Source: Chitinophaga sp. E66
GTDB lineage: Bacteria; Bacteroidota; Bacteroidia; Chitinophagales; Chitinophagaceae
DNA: 64,000 nucleotides
NCBI GenBank assembly: GCA_019285755.1
Contig: CP079103.1
Span: forward strand, 4,092,001 to 4,156,000
Direction of reading: 5' to 3'
Numbering within the stretch: position 1 is the first letter of the stretch; each line of letters opens with the position of its first letter. The notes under the pieces were generated by a model, which saw nothing but the letters and a program-made list of their open reading frames with translations, made no database searches and had not been told where the DNA came from. Positions 53,095-61,718 of the stretch are shown here, one piece after another. The position numbers and the translations under genes are program-made.

Positions 53095-54844
53095 CTACTC
53101 GAGGCGGATGTTGGAGATCGGTGCGCCTGCGGGCACCATGGGGAATACGTTGTCTTCCTGCTCCACCACCACTTCCAGCAGATAAGCGCCGGGCGTATCG
53201 AGCATTTCCTTCACCGCTCCGGCGATCTCGCTGCGCTCGGTCACCTTCCGGCCCGGAACGTAGAACCCTTTCGCGATCTGCACGAAGTCGGGGTTGATCA
53301 TTTCGGTGGATGAGTAACGCTTGTCGAAGAACAGCTGCTGCCACTGGCGAACCATGCCGAGGAAGTTATTGTTCAGGATCACGATCTTCACGCCGATCTT
53401 GGTCTGGTAGATGGTTCCCAGTTCCTGGAGCGTCATCTGGAAGCAACCATCGCCGATCACCGCTACCACCGTTTTATCGGGAGCGCCAACTTTAGCGCCC
53501 ATGGCCGCGGGGAGGGAGAAGCCCATCGTACCCATACCACCGCTGGTGATATTGGTGTTCGGGTCTTTAAAACGATAGTACCTGCTGGCGATCATCTGGT
53601 GTTGCCCTACGTCTGTCACGAGGATGGCTTTGCCTTCGGTCTGCTCGGAGATGAGGCGCACCACTTCCGCCATTTTCAGCTGGCCTTCGGTGGGGTACAG
53701 TTCGCGCTTCGTTACTTTTTCCTCTTCTTTACGGTCTGCCGCACGGAAGGTTTCCAGCCATTCGGCATGTTCCGCCTTGTTGATGAGGGGAGCAATGCGG
53801 TGAGGGCTTCCTTCGCATCGGCGTGTACCGCTACGTCGGCGTTGATGATCTTATTGATCTCGGCCTTATCGATCTCGATGTGAACGATTTTGGCCTGGCG
53901 GGCGTAGGTGTTCACGTCGCCGGTCACGCGGTCGTCGAACCGCATACCGATGGCGATGATCACGTCGGCCTCGTTGGTATTGATGTTAGAGCCATAGTTG
54001 CCGTGCATGCCCAGCATCCCTACATAGTTGGGGTGCGAGGTGGACATGGCGGACAATCCCAGCAGCGTGGATCCCACGGGGATCTGCGCCTTTTCCGACA
54101 GCTGCACCAGCTCCTGCTCCGCGCCGGAGATCAGGATACCGTGACCGGCCAGGATGTAAGGGCGTTTGGCGCCGTTGATCAGCTCCGCGGCCTTTTGAAC
54201 GGCCTCGGCGTTGAGCTGGGGAACGGGCTTGTAGCTGCGGATGTAATCGCAGGCTTTATATTGGAAGTCGAGCTTGCTGACCTGTGCGTTCTTGGTAATG
54301 TCTACCAGCACGGGACCGGGACGGCCGCTGCCGGCTACATAGAACGCCTTGGCGATAGCGCCGGGGATATCTTCCGCGCGTGTCACCTGGATGTTCCATT
54401 TGGTGATGGGCGTGGTGATATTGATCACATCCGTTTCCTGGAAAGCGTCTGTGCCGAGGAGCGCTGCGGCTACCTGGCCGGTGATGCAGACCATGGGGTA
54501 GAGTCCATATAAGCGTCTGCCAGTCCGGTCACCAGGTTGGTGGCGCCGGGGCCGGAAGTGGCGAACACTACGCCCGTCTTGCCGCCGGCGCGGGTGTAAC
54601 CCTGTGCGGCGTGCGTGGCGCCTTGTTCGTGGCGAACGAGAATATGGTGGACCTGGTCCTGGAAATCATAGAGGGCGTCATAGATGGGCATGATGGCGCC
54701 ACCGGGGTAACCGAAAATGGTGTCAACGCCTTCGGCAATCAGTGACCGTATCACGGCTTCCGCACCGGTGATGATGTTGGGCGCGGCGGCGGCCCGCTTG
54801 TCAGAGTCTTCACTCTTCATCGGTAACACATCCTTCTGTTGCAT
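53095..54844 (-). CDS. ilvB: Acetolactate synthase large (catalytic) subunit
   Basis: ThDP-dependent enzyme that condenses pyruvate with pyruvate or 2-oxobutanoate. Signatures: [62 protein letters not shown]-type FAD region ([20 protein letters not shown]), and the ThDP motif [20 protein letters not shown], ending in NIRLE. Breaks near 54500 and 53785-53700. About 583 residues. The start is 54844 or the in-frame Met at 54820; both overlap the end of ilvD, suggesting translational coupling. Confidence 0.95.
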
Positions 54845-56486
54845 TTTTAACTTGTTTAGCGTATTTAAATAAGATTCCTTTCTTTGCTTTGAGGGCCGGC
54901 TGTTTCCAGGCCGCCTTGCGTTTTGCCAGCTCTTCGTCCGACACGTTCACTTTAATCGTATTGTTCACCGCATCGATCTCGATGATGTCATCGTCGTTCA
55001 CCAGCGCGATGGTGCCGCCGTCATAGGCCTCAGGACAAATATGCCCAACCACGAAGCCGTGGGTACCGCCGGAGAAACGACCGTCGGTGATGAGCGCAAC
55101 GCTCTTGCCAGGCCAGCGCCCATGATCGCACTGGTAGGCTTGAGCATCTCCGGCATGCCGGGTCCGCCTTTGGGGCCTACGTAGCGGATAACGACGACGT
55201 CGCCTGGTTTCACGCGACCGTTCTGTATCCCTGCGATCAGTTCGAATTCACCATCGAATACACGGGCCGGCCCGGTGAAGGCCTCGCCTTCCTTGCCGGT
55301 GATCTTGGCCACGGAACCCAGTTCGGCGAGGTTGCCGTACAGGATCTGGATGTGGCCGCTGTCTTTAAGCGGCGATTCGAGGGGGAAGATGATGGGTTGT
55401 TTTCGAAATCGATATCGGGTACTGATTCCAGGTTCTCCGCGATGGTCTTACCGGTAACGGTCAGGCAATCGCCATGGAGCATTCCTTTCTTCAGCAGATA
55501 TTTCATTACCAGGGCACGCCGCCGATCTCGTGGAGATCCTGCATCATGTAACGGCCGCTGGGCTTGAGGTCCGCGATCAGCGGCGTCTTGTCGCTCAGCT
55601 CCTGGAAATGATCCATGGTGAGGTCTACCCCTACCGACCGCGCGATGGCGATGAGGTGGAGCACGGCGTTGGTGGAACCGCCCAGCGCCATGATCACTAC
55701 GATAGCGTTCTGGAACGCTTTGAAGGTCATGATGTCCGAGGGTTTGATGTCTTTTTCCAGCAGGAGGCGGATGGCTTTGCCTGCGGCGAGGCACTCTTCC
55801 TGTTTTTCTTTGCTGGTGGCCGGGTTAGAGGAGCTGTAGGGAAGGCTCATACCCATGGCCTCGATAGCCGAGCTCATGGTATTGGCCGTGTACATGCCCC
55901 CGCAGGCGCCCGCGCCGGGACAGCTATGTTGAATGATTTCCTTGAAATCGTCTTCTTCGAGGTTGCCCGCCAGTTTCTGCCCGAGGGCTTCGAAGGCGGA
56001 AATGATGTTGAGGTCCTGACCTCTCCATTTGCCGGGTGCGATGGAACCGCCGTATACCATGATGGAGGGGCGGTTGAGGCGGCCCATGGCCATCAGGGAG
56101 CCGGGCATGTTTTTATCGCAGCCGGGCACGGTGATGAGCCCGTCATAATATTGCGCGCCGCAAACAGTTTCAATGGAGTCAGCAATTACATCGCGGCTCA
56201 CGAGGGAGTAACGCATACCGTCGGTACCGTTGCTAATACCGTCGCTCACGCCGATGGTGTGGAACATCAGGCCTACGAGATCGTTAGCCCATACACCTTC
56301 TTTCACTTTCTTCGCCAGGTCGTTCAGGTGCATGTTGCAGGTATTGCCGTCGTAGCCCATGCTTACGATGCCCACCTGCGCCTTTTTCAGGTCACCTTCG
56401 GTCAGTCCGATACCGTACAGCATCGCTTGTGCGGCGGGCTGTGTCGGATCTTGCGTAATCGTCTTGCTGTATTTGTTTAACTCCAT
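54810..56486 (-). CDS. ilvD: Dihydroxy-acid dehydratase
   Basis: Fe-S enzyme that dehydrates dihydroxy acids to the 2-oxo acids of valine and isoleucine. The N-terminus is [20 protein letters not shown]; the cluster cysteines lie in [32 protein letters not shown] and [20 protein letters not shown]. Further signatures are [20 protein letters not shown] and the C-terminal [20 protein letters not shown]. Breaks near 55515, 55400 and 55110. About 559 residues. It overlaps ilvB at its 3' end. Confidence 0.95.
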
Positions 56487-56700
56487 GATCAGATTATCGG
56501 TTAAATACCGTTGTCGGCTGTCTTAAAATTGAATTATGGTACAAGTTATTTCCGGAGCGTGTGAAATTCAAACCTATAATTTGGCTGCTCCCGGTCTTCA
56601 AAAGGTGGCACTGATAGCCAAAACCCGCTATGGGTGGGGATGGAGGAAAATCGTTTACGGCAGTCAACGGCCTCGGAACGATTTTGGGGAGGAGGGTGCT

Positions 56701-56730
56701 CCCCTGCCTGCGGGGCCCCGCAGGCAGGGG
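56701..56730. repeat. 30-bp perfect palindrome between ilvE and ilvD
   Basis: CCCCTGCCTGCGGGG followed immediately by its exact reverse complement, with no spacer. It lies 15 bp past the ilvE stop, inside the ilv operon transcript (ilvE is transcribed before ilvD). No T-run follows it on the minus strand. It could be a REP-like element or an mRNA-stabilising hairpin. Confidence 0.85.
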
Positions 56731-56745
56731 GTATCCCCTTCATAA

Positions 56746-57643
56746 TCAGGCGGGAATAGCCGCTCTGTCGAATTCTTTCTCCAGCACTTTGGCTTTATAG
56801 GCCTGCTGAATGACTTTACCGAGGATTGTGCCAGGGCTTGGCGAAACCTTTGTCGTTGAAGCTGTCCCAGCCCACTACTTCCGCTGCGGTACCGCAATAG
56901 AATACGCAGTCTGCTTCGTACAGTTCGTCTACAGCGATTTGTTTTCCACCAGGGAATACCCAGTTCCTGGCAGATCTCGATCACGGTTGCACGGGTAATA
57001 CCGGGCAGGATGTTGCCTTTAGCGGGCGTATAGATAGTGCCGTCTTTTTCATAGAACAGGTTGGCGCCGGGGCCTTCCGCTACAAAACCGTCGATATCCA
57101 GCAGCAGGGCTTCGTCGTAACCTTTGCTCTTTGCTTCCTGGGAGGCGAGGATGGAGTTTACGTACAGGCCGGCGGCTTTAGATTCGATCTTGAAGGCTTT
57201 CGGGTTCGGGCGCTGGTAGGAAGACAGCATCACGCGGAGCAGCTTCTCACCCAGGTACGCACCCCATTCCCATGCGCAGATCAGCACGTGGGTCTCTTCT
57301 GCGGCTTTGAGCGTCATGTTGGGAGGACAAATGGCCAGCGGACGAATGTACGCTTCGGTCATATTGTTCAGTTCAATACTTTATAGCAAGCTGCGATCAG
57401 TTCTTCGTTGTTGAAGTCGTACGGCATGTGGATCAGTTCGCAGGAGCGCTTAAAACGGTCGAAGTGCTCCTTCGCTTTAAAGATCTTCACTTCGCCGCTC
57501 GCGGTCTTGTATGCACGGATACCTTCAAATACTGCGTATCCGTAATGCAGCGACTGACCGTACAGGTCGATTTTGGCCTCGGTGGCTTTCAGAAACTCAC
57601 CGTTGTAATAAAGAATCGTGTTTTCGTTGTAATAGCTATACAA
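56746..57643 (-). CDS. ilvE: Branched-chain amino acid aminotransferase
   Basis: Fold-type IV PLP enzyme performing the last step of Ile, Val and Leu synthesis. Signatures: NENTILYYNGEFLKATEAKI, LHYGYAVFEGIRAYKTASGE, the Lys region ESKAAGLYVNSILASQEAKS, LLLDIDGFVAEGPGANLFYE and GNILPGITRATVIEICQELG. Breaks near 57365, 56965 and two more by 56810; the restored C-terminus is EFDRAAIPA with stop at 56746. About 300 residues. The only start fitting the N-terminus is TTG at 57643, unusual and possibly weak. First structural gene after the attenuator. Confidence 0.93.
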
Positions 57644-57663
57644 AAATTGGAATTTGCGTACCC

Positions 57664-57694
57664 AAAAAAAAAAGCCTTCCCGGTGGAGGAAGGC
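57664..57694 (-). terminator. Attenuator terminator of the ilv operon
   Basis: On the minus strand GCCTTCC (57694-57688) pairs with GGAAGGC (57680-57674), followed by ten T (57673-57664). It lies 20 bp before the ilvE start and 33 nt after the leader peptide stop. Confidence 0.85.
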
Positions 57695-57737
57695 GTTTTA
57701 TTATTCGTTGTGATTATACACGCTTATCTATCCTCCA
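57684..57737 (-). promoter_or_regulatory. Antiterminator stem of the ilv attenuator
   Basis: TGGAGGA (57737-57731), immediately before the leader stop codon, can pair with TCCTCCA (57690-57684), 7 bp, 40-nt loop. The 3' arm overlaps the first arm and loop of the terminator, so both cannot form together. A ribosome at the leader stop would mask the 5' arm; one stalled in the Ile/Val run would not. Confidence 0.6.
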
Positions 57738-57844
57738 ATTGGCTGGCGGGTAATAATGACAACGACGATCACGACGAGCGTAATGGCCCAGTTGAGCTGC
57801 GCTACGATGTGATTGATTTTGTTATTGTCTTTGTTTACCCACAT
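57728..57844 (-). CDS. Branched-chain amino acid (ilv) leader peptide
   Basis: A 38-residue frame starting MWVNKDNNKINHIVAQLNWA and containing the uninterrupted run LVVIVVVII. In total it has seven Val, seven Ile and two Leu. It begins about 29 nt after a consensus -7 element and ends beside the antiterminator, upstream of an operon for Ile and Val (no leu genes), which fits its codon bias. Its hydrophobic stretch also resembles a small membrane protein, but the position, the terminator and the operon make a regulatory leader far more likely. Confidence 0.82.
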   Translation of the reverse strand: MWVNKDNNKINHIVAQLNWAITLVVIVVVIITRQPIGG

Positions 57845-57872
57845 GGAGGTGCTATGATTTTTGTTATCCTCA

Positions 57873-57904
57873 CAAATGTATAAGTGATCAAAATAAAAAA
57901 CAAA
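57873..57904 (-). promoter_or_regulatory. Bacteroidota-type promoter of the ilv operon
   Basis: On the minus strand TTTG (57904-57901), a 20-nt spacer, and TACATTTG (57880-57873), matching TTTG / TAnnTTTG. It is followed by the ilv leader peptide. Confidence 0.78.
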
Positions 57905-58027
57905 TCAGCGGGCAATATTTTGACAAATATTAATCCCACCGCCATATTTTAATAAAATCGAAATAACAACGCCGGATTTTGAACATTTTTCAACATTCCT
58001 GCGATATACTGGCATGGTATCTAAACT

Positions 58028-58060
58028 AAAAAGCCCCACTTTGCGGAGAGGAGGCTTTTT
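58028..58060 (-). terminator. Terminator of the kinase gene
   Basis: AAAAAGCCTC (58060-58051) pairs with GGGGCTTTTT (58037-58028) on the minus strand, 10 bp with one wobble; the A/T flanks serve as the U-tract. Confidence 0.75.
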
Positions 58061-58084
58061 GATAATATAATACGGTCGTTTCCC

Positions 58085-59151
58085 TCAGGAAGCGAGGCAT
58101 TTGTCGATGATCGCCTGCAGCCGGGGCTCCTTATTGATAAGGGCCTCCAGCAGCGTAAACTGGTTCTTTGCACGGTTGTAGTTGTGCTCGGGATACTTGA
58201 TCGGGTAATAAACATCACCGTTCAGGTAGTCGGTCAGGAAACGGATGCCCTGCATATAGATCATGAACTTACCTGCGTAAAAGAGATGCTGCTTCTCCGT
58301 TTCGGTCAGCGTGCTGCCTACTTCTGAGAGGTACCCTTTCATGAGGGCTTCATAGTACTCGTCGCGCACCGTGATCTGGCTGAAATCACGCTCCTCTTCG
58401 GATACGGGGCATACATAGGTGCGCACCATATCCCCAGATCGGATATCACCTTGCCGGGCATGAGCGTGTCCAGGTCGCAGACGCAGATACCCTCGAAGGT
58501 TTCCTTACGTAACAGCACGTTGTTGATCTTCGTATCGTGATGCATAAGGCGGTCCGTAAACTCGGGATTGGTCTTGAGCGACTCAAACGTAACGGCGATA
58601 TCGCTATGACGGAGGAATTGCTCTATCAATGACTCCGCGAACTGCTTCCGGTCTTCCTTTGCCGTGCGGATCGCCTCCTGGAAGGCGGAATAGCGCAGGG
58701 TAAGGTTATGGAAATTGGGAATAGAGGCGCGAAACTCATGCAGGTCGATACCGTGGAACATCCTGGCCATGAGGCCGAACTGACGGGCGGCTTCGTATGC
58801 CTGCCGGGTGTTATCTGCCTGGTCTACCGACGTGGAATCCGGGATAAAGGGGATCATTCTCCAGTATTCTTCCCCGAATTGGAACATCTCCTCTCCCGCC
58901 GTAGTTGGAATGGATTTGATGAAGAGATATTCCGGGTGGTGCTGATCCAGGTAATCGCCGGCAAGCTTCAGGTTGCGGGCAATCACTTCCGGTTCCCGGA
59001 AAACGTAAGTATTGATCCGTTGAAGGATATAACGCGTATCGTCTTTCCCGCTGAGCAGGAAGGTATTATTGATATGTCCGCTACCGAATTTCTGAATGCT
59101 GAAGTCGGCGGGCTGAAGCCCGAATGCGCTGAGGATATCGGTATGTACCAT
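58085..59151 (-). CDS. Aminoglycoside-phosphotransferase-fold sugar kinase
   Basis: APH-fold kinase of about 355 residues. N-lobe: SIQKFGSGHINNTFLLSGKD and DTRYILQRIN; catalytic loop RLMHHDTKINNVLLRK; metal Asp in CVCDLDTLMPGKVISDLG. The fold and the neighbouring nucleotidyltransferase gene (6 bp upstream) resemble N-acetylhexosamine 1-kinase pairs, which make a sugar-1-phosphate and then a nucleotide sugar; this is inference. One break near 58430. Nearby GH29 and GH20 genes could supply fucose or GlcNAc. Confidence 0.8.
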
Positions 59152-59157
59152 TAATGT

Positions 59158-60057
59158 TTATTTCCAGAGGTTGTCGGGATATGCGCCGCCATCTACGAGT
59201 GCGGACAGGGAAGCCTGAACGCCCGGGGCGTCTTCCTTATAGGTAACACCGAACCATTGCGAGCTGGTAGGGATCACCTTCACGGAGCCGAGGCCCGCTG
59301 CGATGAAAGAATCTACCACGATGGGGATGAAGAATTCAGATTTAGGATTGGTGATGTTCTGCTCCAGGAACTGGCTGAACAGCTTCTCGCTCACTTCGAA
59401 CACCGAAGGATCGAAGCCCCAGAAGTTCATGGATACCGGTGTTTGAGGGCCGAGCTCTACCTTCACGTCTCCATCTTCGTAGGCGATTTTGCCGTCTTCC
59501 ACGGTGATCTTGGTACGCTCCACGATGCCGGCCAGGTTGCCTTCTGCATTCACTTCGCATACGCCGCGGGATACGGAACCGTAATCGCTCACTGTCTTAC
59601 CCAGTTCATAACCCACTACGCTGTAGCGGTTGCTGTCGCATTCGTTCTTCAGGAACTCGGCCATCTTCTGGAAGGCGTCGTATCCATAAAAATCGTCCGC
59701 ATTGATCACGGCGAAAGGCTCATTGATCACATCTTTAGCACAGAGCACGGCATGTGCGGTGCCCCAGGGTTTGGTGCGGTCTGCGGGGATATCGAAACCA
59801 TCAGTAAAGGCGGTCATATTCTGGAAAACATAAGCCGTCTCCACTTTACCTTTCAGTTTCGGCTCGAATATCTCTTTAAATTCTTCTGCGAAGTTCTCAC
59901 GGATGATGAATACGATCTTGCCGAAACCCGCACGGATCGCGTCGTAGATGGAGTAATCAATGATCGTTTCACCGCTGGGGCCAAACTGCTGGATCTGTTT
60001 CAAACTTCCGTACCGGCTGGCCATACCGGCCGCCAGGATCAATAAAGTCGGTTGCAT
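59158..60057 (-). CDS. Sugar-phosphate nucleotidyltransferase
   Basis: Intact 299-residue enzyme of the NTP-transferase family. N-terminal signature LILAAGMASRYGSLKQIQQF, then GETIIDYSIYDAIRAGFGKI, the active-site PWGTAHAVLCAKDVI and INADDFYGYDAFQKMAEFLK. It would couple a sugar-1-phosphate to a nucleotide. It is co-transcribed with the kinase. Exact sugar and nucleotide are unknown. Confidence 0.85.
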   Translation of the reverse strand: MQPTLLILAAGMASRYGSLKQIQQFGPSGETIIDYSIYDAIRAGFGKIVFIIRENFAEEFKEIFEPKLKGKVETAYVFQNMTAFTDGFDIPADRTKPWGTAHAVLCAKDVINEPFAVINADDFYGYDAFQKMAEFLKNECDSNRYSVVGYELGKTVSDYGSVSRGVCEVNAEGNLAGIVERTKITVEDGKIAYEDGDVKVELGPQTPVSMNFWGFDPSVFEVSEKLFSQFLEQNITNPKSEFFIPIVVDSFIAAGLGSVKVIPTSSQWFGVTYKEDAPGVQASLSALVDGGAYPDNLWK

Positions 60058-60315
60058 TGCTGATATTAGTTTTAATTGTCAGGTCGAATTAATATCGGGG
60101 CTAAAAGTAAACATTAAATTTTTCCCAAACCGTTATAATCCGTTATTTTTTCGACCGGTTATACAAAAAAGCGCCGTTTTTATTGAATCCGTCTATTTTT
60201 GTAACCTTGCCCCTACGGAGCAGCATCCCCGTTCATGCCAGCACCAAGTATGATAAGCTACCGGGGAACGGGGGAAACAGTGAACACATGAAATTCTTGT
60301 TAACAAACTAATCAA

Positions 60316-61682
60316 ATGAAAAAACTAGTATTGGCGGGAGCCATGGCATCGCTGCTTGCTTCCTGCGCACAACAGGGACCTAAGGAGCAGAACGAGCAGC
60401 CGCTTCAGCAACAGCAGCAAACGAAGCCGGATGAGATCAGGGAGAAAATGCAATGGTTCGCCGACGCCAAGCTCGGAATCTTCATCCACTGGGGCATTTA
60501 CTCCGTGAAAGGGATCGATGAAAGCTGGAGCTTCCACAATAAAAAGATATCACACGCCGATTATATGTCGCAGATGTCCGGCTTTACGGCCGACAAATAC
60601 GATCCCCAGGCCTGGGCCGATCTTATCGCCGCCTCCGGCGCCAAATATGCGGTAATTACCACTAAACACCACGACGGTGTAGCCCTCTGGGATACGAAAC
60701 TCAACGACCTCAGCACCGCCAAAGGCACACCCGCCAAACGCGATGTGCTCACCCCTTCTTCGAGGCCATCCGTCAACGCGGCATCAAAGCGGGCGCATAT
60801 TTCTCGCTGATCGACTGGACCAGCAACGACTACCCCGGATTCCTCAAAGACAGCAGCCGCTATAAAATCAAAGACGAGCCCGAGCGCTGGAAGCGCTTCC
60901 AGCAGTTCTACCAGGGCCAGATGGCTGAGGTGATGAACCAGTTCAATCCCGACCTCTGGTGGTTCGACGGCGACTGGGAACACAGTGCAGACGAATGGGA
61001 AGCCCAGAAAGTACGCAAGATGCTCACCACGCATAACCCCAACACCATCATCAACGGCCGCCTCATGGGTTACGGCGATTATGACACACCGGAACAGAAC
61101 TTCCCCGTTCAACGACCCCATTTCGACTGGTGGGAACTCTGCATGACCATCAACAATAACTGGGGATGGCAGCCGCAGGATACCAACTGGAAAACGCCCT
61201 ACGAAGTCATCACTATCTTCGCCGACGCCATCAGCAACGGCGGCAATATGCTGCTCGACATCGGACCCAAAGCCGACGGCACCATCCCGCCGGAAGAAGA
61301 GAACGTACTGCGCGAACTGGGCAAATGGAATAAAAAACACGAGACCGCCATCTTCGGTACCCTCGGCGGCATCCCGCAGGGCCACTTCTACGGGCCTACT
61401 ACTTTAAGTAAAGATTCCTCTACATTATACCTCTTTCTCCCAGGTAAAGTTTCCGGCCAGATCATGATCAAAGGCCTGGACAACCAGATCCAGGACATTA
61501 CCGTGGTCGGCAACGGCGCCAAACTGCAGCACAAGATCGTCGGCAAAATCAGCTGGAGCCCCGTACCGGGACTGGTGTACATCACCGTTCCTGAAAACGT
61601 GCAGGACCAGTACATGACCGTGTTGCAACTGAAGCTCGACAAGCCCGTGAAATTGTATCGCGGCAAGGGGATTGCAGGGTAG
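60316..61682 (+). CDS. GH29 alpha-L-fucosidase lipoprotein (second copy)
   Basis: Lipoprotein (MKKLVLAGAMASLLASCAQQ) with a Gln-rich linker (EQPLQQQQQTKPDE), then a GH29 barrel: WFADAKLGIFIHWGIYSVKG, YAVITTKHHDGVALWDTKLN, LWWFDGDWEHSADEWEAQKV (nucleophile Asp in WFDGDW), and a C-terminal beta-sandwich. One break near 60755. About 455 residues. It differs clearly from the GH29 at 44698 and is followed, 36 bp later, by a GH20 gene, suggesting joint degradation of a fucosylated, GlcNAc-containing glycan. Confidence 0.92.
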
Positions 61683-61718
61683 CTTCGCAAGATTCCACCT
61701 ATTTATAAAATCGCACAG

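Noticed and set aside
60194-60201. TATTTTTG as promoter of the GH29 gene at 60316
   Set aside because: The -7 match is good but no TTTG lies 19-21 nt upstream; in A+T-rich intergenic DNA such matches occur by chance.
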